This document shows, in pieces, positions 1-7,468 of a DNA stretch of 36,145 nt (position 1 is the first letter of the stretch; each line of letters begins with the position of its first letter). The stretch comes from Treponema sp. (lineage in GTDB: Bacteria > Spirochaetota > Spirochaetia > Treponematales > Treponemataceae). Under the pieces are notes generated by a model, which saw only the letters and a program-made list of their open reading frames with translations, was not told the DNA's origin and did not search any database. The stretch lies in contig JAILNY010000182.1 in NCBI GenBank assembly GCA_024691105.1, forward strand, positions 1-36,145, given 5' to 3'. The position numbers were made by a program, and so were the translations under genes.

Positions 1-192
1 ATTTCAGCTTTCGCCTCAACAAAACTAACGTTTATAGTCTGTAACTTCCGTTACCGACTACCGTGTTCTTTCCGATCGTTTGTATCTTTACGATACTCGC
101 TGACCTTACTCTTTCTTTCCTTCCCTGATTATTTTTTCAAAGAACTTAAGAGCGATTTGCTCTTTTTTGTGTCACTCACGTTTCGTGAGCGT
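1..192 (-). other. Probable rRNA-operon leader RNA (5' part, runs off left edge)
   Basis: I find no convincing coding frame here. Read on the minus strand from the promoter at 228-199, the transcript would start near 192. It then forms a hairpin (189-184 with 180-175, stem CTCACG/CGTGAG) and a second one (164-159 with 153-148, AAGAGC/GCTCTT). Next comes GTTCTTTGAAAA (145-134), which closely matches the Bacillus-type boxA antitermination site. Further on is a two-part hairpin (60-35) of two 5-bp stems split by one mismatch, with a GGAA (GNRA) tetraloop on this strand, and a smaller one at 96-82. Promoter, hairpin, boxA and structured leader is the layout of a 16S rRNA leader. The 16S gene itself is not in the window, so this is an inference. 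Another NusB-controlled stable RNA or gene leader is possible. Confidence 0.45.
134..145 (-). promoter_or_regulatory. boxA-like antitermination element
   Basis: On the minus strand this reads GTTCTTTGAAAA, very close to the boxA sequence of Gram-positive rRNA leaders, which binds NusB/NusE. It follows the second leader hairpin and lies about 50 bases after the predicted transcription start. It is short, so the call depends on the promoter and hairpins around it. Confidence 0.45.
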
Positions 193-198
193 GAAGTG

Positions 199-228
199 AA
201 TATATCACTTTTATTTATTTTATGTCAA
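199..228 (-). promoter_or_regulatory. Strong sigma70-type promoter with AT-rich upstream tract (rrn-like)
   Basis: Minus strand: TTGACA (228-223), an 18-base spacer and TATATT (204-199). The bases upstream of the -35 (about 229-268) are almost pure A and T tracts, as in the UP elements of rRNA promoters. The -10 overlaps a small palindrome (194-210). It points away from the H1-like gene into the structured leader at the window edge. Confidence 0.6.
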
Positions 229-268
229 CAGCTTTTTTATCTTTTTTTGAAAATTTTTCAAAAAATTT

Positions 269-823
269 TTATTTTTTTGAAGCTGCCTTTTTTGCTGCAG
301 TTTTTGCAACTGGTTTTGCGGTTGTCTTTTTTGCAGGAGCTTTAGCTTCTGTCTTTACAGTACTCTTTTTTGCAGGAGCCTTTGCAGCAGTTTTAGATGC
401 AGGCTTTGCAGAAGTCTTTGCCACTGCAGTTGTTTTAGCAGCAGAAGTTTTTGACTGTGTTTTTGAAGCAGATTTTTTTGCTCCAGATTCATCTTTAAGA
501 GCTTCTTCACGCTTTGCAATTTCTGCATTGAGGCGTGCAATTTCTTTTAATGCAGAAGAAACTTTTTCGTCCTTTGCAGATACAGACGAAGTTTTTTTAG
601 AAGCAAAAGATTTTGCAACATATTCACCTAAAAGCTCGTACTGTTTTTTTACTTTTGTTTCAAGCTGAATTTTTTCGATTCTGAGAACGCTCTTGTCGCT
701 GAAATCCTGAACAGCATCACCTGCAACACCAAGTGCCTTTTTAGAAGCAACTACACTGCGATCAAGAAAGTTTTTTACTTTTCCCATAAAGCTGTTAACT
801 TTTCCCTTTGTTTCTTCACTCAT
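269..823 (-). CDS. Histone H1-like lysine/alanine-rich basic protein
   Basis: The protein has 184 residues. The first ~110 look mostly helical and mixed-charge, with segments such as GKVKNFLDRSVVASKKALG. The last ~75 are low-complexity repeats of AKK, PAKK, KTAAKK and KAPAKKT type, ending AAKKAASKK. Such tails resemble eukaryotic H1 and bacterial H1-like nucleoid proteins, so DNA or RNA binding is likely but not proved; the N-terminal part matches no family I recognise. The ATG at 823 is chosen because GGAGGA precedes it at good spacing. An in-frame start 12 codons upstream has no ribosome-binding site. The gene stands alone, divergent from asnS, just upstream of the rRNA-like promoter, with no strong terminator between them. 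Confidence 0.8.
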   Translation of the reverse strand: MSEETKGKVNSFMGKVKNFLDRSVVASKKALGVAGDAVQDFSDKSVLRIEKIQLETKVKKQYELLGEYVAKSFASKKTSSVSAKDEKVSSALKEIARLNAEIAKREEALKDESGAKKSASKTQSKTSAAKTTAVAKTSAKPASKTAAKAPAKKSTVKTEAKAPAKKTTAKPVAKTAAKKAASKK

Positions 824-944
824 AATCTTTTCCTCCGTAATAAAAAAAACTACAACCAACTATAATTTCACAATTATAGATATTAGATATTTCAATTAAA
901 TGTAATAAAAAAAATAAAATCATTCAATTATTTTTATGCACATA

Positions 945-973
945 TTGAAGAAAAATGTATAAATAATTACAAT
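945..973 (+). promoter_or_regulatory. Predicted asnS promoter
   Basis: TTGAAG (945-950), a 17-base spacer and TACAAT (968-973). A start near 980 leaves a leader of about 30 bases that holds the AAGGAGG ribosome-binding site at 996-1002. Confidence 0.55.
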
Positions 974-1010
974 ATCTCTCATTATTTACATTTACAAGGA
1001 GGCAACCTAA

Positions 1011-2471
1011 ATGGTTCCAACACTAATTAAAGATTTACTTACTCAAAAACCAGAAGGTCAGAAAGTAAAGGTATGCGGCTGGGTCAGAACAGTCCGCGAT
1101 TCAAAAAACTTAGTTTTTATTCAGGTAAATGACGGAAGCTGCTTTGCAAACATTCAGCTTACATTTGACCGCAACGCTCCTTCTAATAATGCAAATGTAA
1201 ATAATATTGAATCAGAACTCAAAAAGCTCAACACTGGTGCATCGCTTCGTGCAGAAGGAATTTTAACCGAAAGCCCTGCTTCTGGTCAGGCTGTTGAAGT
1301 TACTCTTGAAAACTTAACATGTCTTGGAACATGTAATCCGGAAGAATATCCATTGCAGAAAAACAAAATGTCAATGGAATACCTCCGCGACAACGCTCAC
1401 CTCAGAGCACGTACAAACACATTCGGTGCAGTTTACAGAATGCGTAACCAGATGGCTTTTGCCGTTCACTCGTTCTTTCAGGAGCGCGGCTTCCAGTACA
1501 TTAACGCACCGGAAATCACATGCTCTGACTGCGAAGGTGCTGGTGAAATGTTCCAGGTAACAACATTGAGCATGGAAAAAATTGCAGAACTTGGTGTTAA
1601 AGCCGGAGCCGGCGGAATGAAGATTGAAGACGCCCACAAAATTGTTGATTACTCAAAAGACTTTTTTGGAAAAAAGGCTTCGCTTACAGTATCAGGTCAG
1701 CTTGAAGCAGAAACTCTTGCAACAGCATTGAGCCGTGTTTATACATTCGGCCCTACTTTCCGTGCAGAAAATTCAAACACACCACGTCACCTTGCAGAGT
1801 TCTGGATGATTGAACCAGAGATGGCTTTCTATGATCTTGAAGATGACATGGATATTCAGGAAGACTTTGTTAAATACCTTTTAAACTGGGCTTTAACAAA
1901 ATGCCGTGCAGACCTTGAGTTCTTTGACAAGAGAATTCAGCCGGGACTTATCGAGTCTCTTGAAAAAGTTGCAAATGCAAAATTTGTACGCATTTCTTAT
2001 ACAGATGCAATTGCAAAACTTGAAGAGGCAATGGCAAACGGTGCTAAGTTTGAGTTTAAGCCTTACTGGGGATGCGATATTGCGACAGAGCATGAACGCT
2101 ATCTTACAGAAAAGATTTTCGGTTGTCCGGTAATGGTATTCAACTACCCTAAAGAAATCAAATCGTTCTACATGAAGCAGAATGATGACGGAAAAACTGT
2201 AAAGGCCGTTGATGTTTTAGTTCCTGGAATCGGTGAACTTATCGGTGGTTCTGAACGCGAAGAGAATTACGACAAGCTTCTGGCCGCATGTAAAGAACGC
2301 AACATGGATATGTCAAACTACCAGTGGTATCTTGACCTCCGTCGTTTTGGTACAGTTCCACACTCAGGCTTTGGTCTTGGTTTTGAACGCTTAATGCGCT
2401 ACGTAACAGGTATGGAGAATATCAGAGACGTAATACCTTATCCAAGAGCTCCTAAATTGGCGGATTTCTAA
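1011..2471 (+). CDS. asnS: Asparaginyl-tRNA synthetase
   Basis: Class II aminoacyl-tRNA synthetase that charges tRNA-Asn with asparagine in the cytoplasm. The 486 residues are close to the usual bacterial length of about 465. An OB-fold anticodon-binding domain covers roughly residues 15-115 (KVKVCGWVRTVRDSKN). The catalytic core carries motif 2 near residue 250 (TFRAENSNTPRHLAEF) and motif 3 near the end (GFGLGFERLMRYVTG followed by IRDVIPYPR). The ATG is preceded by a perfect AAGGAGG eight bases upstream, and a strong terminator follows directly, so the gene is monocistronic. A direct AsnRS suggests that Asn-tRNA does not need the Asp-tRNA amidation route here. Confidence 0.97.
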   Translation: MVPTLIKDLLTQKPEGQKVKVCGWVRTVRDSKNLVFIQVNDGSCFANIQLTFDRNAPSNNANVNNIESELKKLNTGASLRAEGILTESPASGQAVEVTLENLTCLGTCNPEEYPLQKNKMSMEYLRDNAHLRARTNTFGAVYRMRNQMAFAVHSFFQERGFQYINAPEITCSDCEGAGEMFQVTTLSMEKIAELGVKAGAGGMKIEDAHKIVDYSKDFFGKKASLTVSGQLEAETLATALSRVYTFGPTFRAENSNTPRHLAEFWMIEPEMAFYDLEDDMDIQEDFVKYLLNWALTKCRADLEFFDKRIQPGLIESLEKVANAKFVRISYTDAIAKLEEAMANGAKFEFKPYWGCDIATEHERYLTEKIFGCPVMVFNYPKEIKSFYMKQNDDGKTVKAVDVLVPGIGELIGGSEREENYDKLLAACKERNMDMSNYQWYLDLRRFGTVPHSGFGLGFERLMRYVTGMENIRDVIPYPRAPKLADF

Positions 2472-2479
2472 TCAGCAGA

Positions 2480-2528
2480 TTTAACAACAAAAAAAGGCTG
2501 GCCGAAAAGTCAGCTTTTTTTGTTAAAA
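2480..2528 (+). terminator. Rho-independent terminator after asnS
   Basis: AAAAAGGCTG (2491-2500) pairs with CAGCTTTTTT (2511-2520) around a 10-base loop and runs into a T-tract. Outer TTAAC (2481-2485) and GTTAA (2522-2526) extend the pairing. Oligo-A on one side and oligo-T on the other allow it to work in both directions, but only asnS runs into it. Confidence 0.9.
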
Positions 2529-2577
2529 TTCAATTCTCACAAAACATACGATTCTCACACAATCAAACAATTGATTT

Positions 2578-2606
2578 TTGACAAATCTAATATTATGTAG
2601 TAAAAT
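2578..2606 (+). promoter_or_regulatory. Near-consensus promoter of the PilZ gene; predicts leaderless mRNA
   Basis: A perfect TTGACA (2578-2583), a 17-base spacer and TAAAAT (2601-2606). The PilZ ATG at 2615 begins only 8 bases after the -10 box, so transcription should start at or within a few bases of the start codon. No ribosome-binding site is present. Confidence 0.7.
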
Positions 2607-2614
2607 TAAAAAAT

Positions 2615-3523
2615 ATGGGACTGAGTGAAAATCCTGATTTTGGCAGGCGTGTATTTTTTTTAAATCCTCCTTACGCAATTAAGACGACGGTAGTTGAACG
2701 TCTCCAGTCGCAGGAATACGAAGCATTTTACATTGAAGATTATCATAACGCAAAACCTGTTCTACAAAAATACAGGGATTCAATCTGTTTTATTAATATT
2801 GATGATGGTCTTACAATAAAAGAATGGTTTAATTTTGTAAAATCCTTTGAATCAGACCACGTTCTTTCAACTATTTATCTTGGAATTTTGTCTCAAAAAG
2901 CAAAGCTTTCAGAAAAAAATGAATTCATTCTTAAAACAAATATTCCCGGCGGATTTATCATGCTTGATGAAGGGCTTGAAAAAATCTCCGATAAAATTAC
3001 AAAAATCTGCGAACTTAACGGAGCAAAAGGACGCCGGCAGTATGTCCGCTTAAACTGCAAAAATCTAAAGGATGCGACAGTCCACATAAGCAAGGACGGA
3101 CACTTATATACATTCAAGCTGATTGATATAAGCTCTGTTGGTTTTGCCTGTGCTGTTTCACCACACGAAAGCACAAAATTTAAAGATAAAGAAATTTTAC
3201 GAAGCGTTGTTATTTCAATCGGTTCAAAAACAATTAACTGCGAAGCTGCAATTTTTGCCATTAAACCCGGAAATCCAAGCAGCACAATCGTAATGCTTCT
3301 TATGCCGACAACACCAGTTTCGACAAAAAACCTAATCCGCAAATATGTTTTTGCAAACATGCAGGCAGAAATAAAAGGGCTCGAAGACTGTTCAATTGCT
3401 GACATGACCGATTACTCAAAAGAAAAGAAAGAAGACATTATATCAAATACAACCTTTATCACAGACCTTAGCGGTGATGGAATCGGCTGCTTTGCAGACC
3501 TTGAGGAACTGGAAGAAATATAA
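2615..3523 (+). CDS. PilZ-domain protein (probable cyclic-di-GMP effector)
   Basis: The protein has 302 residues. A PilZ domain starts near residue 140 with both signature parts: RRQYVR (140-145, the RxxxR ligand-binding arginines) and DISSVG (171-176, the D/NxSxxG motif). It should therefore bind cyclic-di-GMP. The first ~130 residues (FFLNPPYAIKTTVVERLQ and on) look like an alternating alpha/beta, receiver-like fold without an obvious phosphorylation site. No signal peptide or membrane segment is visible. The output partner is unknown; motility is a common target of PilZ proteins in spirochaetes. It precedes guaA by 38 bases and stands close to a GGDEF gene. The start has no Shine-Dalgarno sequence and sits just after a strong promoter. 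Confidence 0.85.
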   Translation: MGLSENPDFGRRVFFLNPPYAIKTTVVERLQSQEYEAFYIEDYHNAKPVLQKYRDSICFINIDDGLTIKEWFNFVKSFESDHVLSTIYLGILSQKAKLSEKNEFILKTNIPGGFIMLDEGLEKISDKITKICELNGAKGRRQYVRLNCKNLKDATVHISKDGHLYTFKLIDISSVGFACAVSPHESTKFKDKEILRSVVISIGSKTINCEAAIFAIKPGNPSSTIVMLLMPTTPVSTKNLIRKYVFANMQAEIKGLEDCSIADMTDYSKEKKEDIISNTTFITDLSGDGIGCFADLEELEEI

Positions 3524-3529
3524 TATACT
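3501..3529 (+). promoter_or_regulatory. Predicted guaA promoter inside the end of the PilZ gene
   Basis: TTGAGG (3501-3506), a 17-base spacer and TATACT (3524-3529). The element straddles the PilZ stop codon (3521-3523). It would give guaA and the GGDEF gene their own transcript with a leader of about 26 bases. Confidence 0.5.
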
Positions 3530-3561
3530 TTTGAGATAATTTTATATCTTAGGGTTTTTAT

Positions 3562-5436
3562 ATGAGTCGTGAAAAAATAGTTGTTCTTGATTTTGGTTCT
3601 CAGTATGCACATTTAATTGCAAAACGTTTTCGTATGCTGGGATATTATTCCGAGATTGCACTTCCCTCTGCAGATTTAAGTACATTTGAAAACACAAAGG
3701 GAATTATTTTTTCCGGCGGACCTTCTTCAGTATATGATGAAAAAGTTCCTGAATTTAATTCTGAAATTTTAAATCTTGATATTCCAATTCTTGGACTTTG
3801 TTACGGACATTATATAGTTCAGCTTGGATACGGCGGAAAAGTTGGAAAAGCCGATGTTGGTGAATTTGGCTTTGCAACCCTTGAGTTAAACAAAGATGTA
3901 AAATGTCCGCTTTTTGACGGAATTGATAGTGTACAGCAGGTCTGGATGAGCCATCAGGACGGCGTTTTTGAAATGGGTGACGGGTTTGAAGTTGTCGGTT
4001 CAACAAAGGACTGTCCTTTTGCTGCAACACAAAATCTATCTAAAAAACGATTTTCGCTTCAGTTCCACTGCGAGGTAAAAGATACACCTTGCGGAAACCA
4101 GCTTTTTGAAAATTTTGCAAATTACTGCGGAATGAAAAAGAACTGGGATCAGGATACTGTTTTACAGATTATTCTTGAAACAATCAAAAAAGAAGCCGAA
4201 GGCCGCAATGTACTTCTCTTTTTGTCAGGCGGCGTTGACTCGACAATTGCCTTTGCACTTTTGAACAAGGCTCTCGGTCAGGATCGTGTTTTGGGTCTGC
4301 ATATAGACAATGGTTTTATGCGTAAAAACGAAAGTAAAAATGTTGCAGATGCCTACCACAAATTTTGCTTTACAAATTTTATAGTTGAAGATGCTTCGGA
4401 AAGTTTTTTGAATGCAATAAAAGGTCTTACAGATCCTCAGAAAAAACGAATGGCTGTTGGTGAAAACTTTATTACAGTCAGAAATGAAGTTGTTGCAAAA
4501 CAGAATCTTGATGACTCATGGCTTTTGGCACAGGGAACACTCTACCCTGACATTATTGAGTCAGGTGGAACCAAAAATTCAAACGTAATCAAAACTCATC
4601 ATAACCGCGTTGCAGGAATTCAGGAGCTTATTGAAAAGGGACTTATTATTGAACCGATAAAGGAACTCTATAAAGATGAAGTCCGTGCAATCGGAAAAAA
4701 ACTTGGACTAGATGACGAGCTTGTAATGAGACATCCTTTTCCGGGACCTGGACTTTCGATTAACGTGCTCTGTTCAGACGGCGTAATGTCAGAAGACGAC
4801 AAAACAGAGCTTGAAAATGCTAAGAAAGAATTTGATTCGATTGAGATTACAGAGTTTTGCGAAAAATGCTCGGCTAAAATGACAAGACATATTCTTCCGG
4901 TAAAATCTGTCGGTGTTCAGGGTGACTTTAGAACTTACCGATTCCCTGCAGTGCTTTCTTTTGCAGAAGAAGAAAACGGCTTTTATCATGTTCCACACAA
5001 ATGGGAAAAAATTGAAAAAACATCAAGCACAATTACAAACAGCGCTTCGCTGATTAACAGAACTGTAATCAGATTGTGGCAGCGCCCATCTGTAAATGAC
5101 GAAGATTTAAAACTTCAGCAGGGTTACTGCGACAGACGAAGACTTGATCAGCTCCGCGAAGTAGACAACATTGTTTTAACAGAGCTTCATAAAAGCGGCT
5201 GGTATAACAAAATTTTCCAGCACCTGACGATTGACCTGCCGTATGCAAGCTGTCAAGAACATGCAAGCTTTGTCTTACGTCCGGTTGTTTCAGAAGATGT
5301 TATGACAGCACGCTTTGCACATCTTGATCTTGATCTTTTGCACACGATTGTAGAAAAGATTTCTAAGCTGGACTTTGTTGATGCACTTTATTACGATGCA
5401 ACAAACAAACCGCCGGCAACCTTTGGATGGGAATAA
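3562..5436 (+). CDS. guaA: GMP synthase (glutamine-hydrolysing), long eukaryote-type form
   Basis: Converts XMP to GMP with ATP and glutamine in purine synthesis. The N-terminal class I amidotransferase has the nucleophile in LCYGHY (C80) and the His/Glu pair in FHCEV, where bacterial enzymes usually read CYGMQ and FHPEV. The ATP-pyrophosphatase P-loop is LSGGVDSTIA (about 219-228), and RHPFPGPGL follows near 390. At 624 residues it is about 100 longer than E. coli GuaA (525). The extra material follows VKSVGVQGD (about 446-454) and precedes the conserved end KPPATFGWE. It contains LREVDNIVLTELHKSGW, which resembles the extra dimerisation segment of human GMP synthetase. The start is an ATG with a weak AGGG site. 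The GGDEF gene follows after 15 bases. Confidence 0.95.
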   Translation: MSREKIVVLDFGSQYAHLIAKRFRMLGYYSEIALPSADLSTFENTKGIIFSGGPSSVYDEKVPEFNSEILNLDIPILGLCYGHYIVQLGYGGKVGKADVGEFGFATLELNKDVKCPLFDGIDSVQQVWMSHQDGVFEMGDGFEVVGSTKDCPFAATQNLSKKRFSLQFHCEVKDTPCGNQLFENFANYCGMKKNWDQDTVLQIILETIKKEAEGRNVLLFLSGGVDSTIAFALLNKALGQDRVLGLHIDNGFMRKNESKNVADAYHKFCFTNFIVEDASESFLNAIKGLTDPQKKRMAVGENFITVRNEVVAKQNLDDSWLLAQGTLYPDIIESGGTKNSNVIKTHHNRVAGIQELIEKGLIIEPIKELYKDEVRAIGKKLGLDDELVMRHPFPGPGLSINVLCSDGVMSEDDKTELENAKKEFDSIEITEFCEKCSAKMTRHILPVKSVGVQGDFRTYRFPAVLSFAEEENGFYHVPHKWEKIEKTSSTITNSASLINRTVIRLWQRPSVNDEDLKLQQGYCDRRRLDQLREVDNIVLTELHKSGWYNKIFQHLTIDLPYASCQEHASFVLRPVVSEDVMTARFAHLDLDLLHTIVEKISKLDFVDALYYDATNKPPATFGWE

Positions 5437-5451
5437 GAGACGGAGCCTTTT

Positions 5452-7416
5452 ATGAATAAGAGAATTGGTCTTGTTGTTCATAACATTCACGAAGAATACA
5501 GCATTGAGCTTATACGCGGTGTTGAAAAATTCTGTAATGAAAACAAGGACCAGCTTATTCTTTTTCCTATCAGTCAAAAATATGCAGAACGATATGGCTT
5601 TGACTCAAGACTCCGGGGAATAAAAGAAGTCGTTAATTACAACAATCTTGATGGAGCGGTATTTAGTGCCGGAGCCTTGTGCTCGTTCTGCCCGAAAGAA
5701 GAATACAAAGAAAGCCTTGAAAAACTGCGTCCACTTCCAATCGTAAATATCGGAATGAATATCGCAGGCTTTCCAAGTGTTACAAGTGATTCAGAAGCGG
5801 CATTTAAAAAGACAATCGCACACTTAATTGAAAAGCATAATAAAACGCAATTCCTTTTACTGACATCCAATGACAGTAACTACGATTCGTATATCAGAAA
5901 AAAGTGGTTTTTAGATGTCCTGAAATCTAAAAAGATAAAAATTCCAAACGCACATATTTTAAATTGTGAATTTAACCGGTTACAGGCAACGAAAAATTTT
6001 AACGAATATATGAATAAAAATGGAACAGATTTTGAATGCGTTGTCTGCCTTAATGACACGATGGCTCTGGGCGTAATTGAAGCATTGACAGAACGTGGAA
6101 TTAATATTCCGGATGATATAATTGTTACAGGCTTTGATAATTCAAACAGAGCGATATTTTCTGTTCCGACATTGACTACGGTTGACCCTCGGATATCTGA
6201 GCAGGGATATCAGGCTGCCAAAATTCTTGACGCAGTGATTAACGGAGACAAGACAAAGGCTTCGCTTAAAATTGAAAGTAAAGAACGCTTTAGAGTAAGC
6301 TGCGGCTGTATTTCAGACAGCAATTTTACAAATGATTCAATGGACTACGATGGAAATATTCATAGATTTTCTAAACAGGAAATTTATAATATTATCCATA
6401 AGCTTCCGCAGCAGATTCACAATGAACTTTATTCATTACATCAGCTTAGACGAAATTCGCTACAAGTTGTGAATAAACAGGAGCTATTAAAGCTTTTGCC
6501 GGATTATCTTAACCGGATATCTTTAGAGGCACTTGCAATCTTTGTCTATGACAAGCCAAAATTATTTTCAACAAAAAATAATTCTTACAAAATGCCGTCT
6601 AAAGTAAAATGCATGTTCAAATATGAAAAACAGATTAACGATGCAGATGACTTTTCTAAAGAATATTTTAATCCGTTAAAAGAACTTTTTCCTCCAAATC
6701 TTTTTAAAAAGTCTTACAACAAAATAATTGTCTACCCTCTTTTTGAAACAAATCTTCAATACGGTTATGTTATTGCGCCGCTTGCAAACAGAGATCTGTT
6801 ATTTTACGAAATTGTTCTTGAAACATTCTCTAAAGAAATTACCTCTTCGATAAAAATTTTTAATGAAGAGCAGACAAATACGCAGCTTGAAAATTCAAAC
6901 TCAAGGCTAAAAAAATACAGTTCTCTTTTGACAACTCTTTCTACAACAGATGAACTTACAAAAATAAATAACCGCCGCGGTTTTATAAACCAGGCAACAA
7001 AAGCAGTAAAAGCTTTAGCACAATCGGGCAAAGAAGGTGTTATAATTTTCTGCGACATGGACGGCCTAAAAAAGATTAATGACACTTATGGTCATAAATC
7101 CGGTGATATAGCAATTAAAGCCGAGGCAGAAGTTTTACAGAATGCGGTGCGTTCAAAAGATATAATTGGACGTCTCGGCGGTGATGAGTTTGCAATTTTT
7201 GCAGAAGGAATAAGTAAAAAGAATTTTGCAAGATTCCGCTCCCGGATTGAAAAGGAAACAAAAAAAATAAACCAGAAACTGAATTTGCCTTTTGAAATTT
7301 CTATGAGTCTTGGTGTTGCAGAAATTTCAAAAGACTGCTTTGATTTAGAAAAGCTCCTTACCATCGCTGATAAGGAGCTCTACAAAGAAAAACAGATTAA
7401 GCATGCAAAACAGTAA
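5452..7416 (+). CDS. Diguanylate cyclase with LacI-type sugar-sensor domain (GGDEF)
   Basis: The 654-residue protein lacks a signal peptide, membrane segments and a DNA-binding helix-turn-helix. Residues 1 to about 285 form a LacI/GalR-type periplasmic-binding fold (LVVHNIHEEYS, VVCLNDTMALGVIEAL, IIVTGFDNS, PTLTTVDPR), closing with the SCGC motif typical of such sensor fusions. A middle region of about 180 residues and a short coiled coil (near 475-500) lead to a GGDEF domain. Its active site is intact (RLGGDEF, about 574-580), and an RxxD inhibitory site (RSKD) lies five residues before it. It should make cyclic-di-GMP from two GTP, with feedback inhibition, under control of a cytoplasmic small ligand, probably a sugar. 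GGAG precedes the ATG, and the gene is co-transcribed with guaA. Confidence 0.9.
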   Translation: MNKRIGLVVHNIHEEYSIELIRGVEKFCNENKDQLILFPISQKYAERYGFDSRLRGIKEVVNYNNLDGAVFSAGALCSFCPKEEYKESLEKLRPLPIVNIGMNIAGFPSVTSDSEAAFKKTIAHLIEKHNKTQFLLLTSNDSNYDSYIRKKWFLDVLKSKKIKIPNAHILNCEFNRLQATKNFNEYMNKNGTDFECVVCLNDTMALGVIEALTERGINIPDDIIVTGFDNSNRAIFSVPTLTTVDPRISEQGYQAAKILDAVINGDKTKASLKIESKERFRVSCGCISDSNFTNDSMDYDGNIHRFSKQEIYNIIHKLPQQIHNELYSLHQLRRNSLQVVNKQELLKLLPDYLNRISLEALAIFVYDKPKLFSTKNNSYKMPSKVKCMFKYEKQINDADDFSKEYFNPLKELFPPNLFKKSYNKIIVYPLFETNLQYGYVIAPLANRDLLFYEIVLETFSKEITSSIKIFNEEQTNTQLENSNSRLKKYSSLLTTLSTTDELTKINNRRGFINQATKAVKALAQSGKEGVIIFCDMDGLKKINDTYGHKSGDIAIKAEAEVLQNAVRSKDIIGRLGGDEFAIFAEGISKKNFARFRSRIEKETKKINQKLNLPFEISMSLGVAEISKDCFDLEKLLTIADKELYKEKQIKHAKQ

Positions 7417-7468
7417 TACGGCAGTGCAAAACAGAACCACGCCTTATGGCAAGTCTTCGCATTTTAGT

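Noticed and set aside
148..168. AAGAGC/GCTCTT hairpin followed by T-run as a plus-strand terminator
   Set aside because: It has the form of a terminator on the plus strand, but no plus-strand gene ends before it in the window. It fits better as a leader hairpin just before boxA on the minus strand. A gene off the left edge could change this.
1..268. Transposon or prophage end at the left edge
   Set aside because: No transposase, integrase, terminal inverted repeats or attachment-site duplication is visible; a structured leader explains the hairpins.
222..668. Open frame on the plus strand over the H1-like gene, reading FFAAVFATGFAVVFFAGAL
   Set aside because: It is the shadow of lysine/alanine repeat codons on the other strand; hydrophobicity comes from the complement of AAG and GCA codons. 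No ribosome-binding site.
7352..7379. Perfect 9-bp inverted repeat AGCTCCTTA / TAAGGAGCT with a 10-base loop near the end of the GGDEF gene
   Set aside because: It lies inside the conserved coding sequence (LEKLLTIADKELYKEK) and no T-run follows. One such repeat is expected by chance in a window of this size, so no terminator is called.
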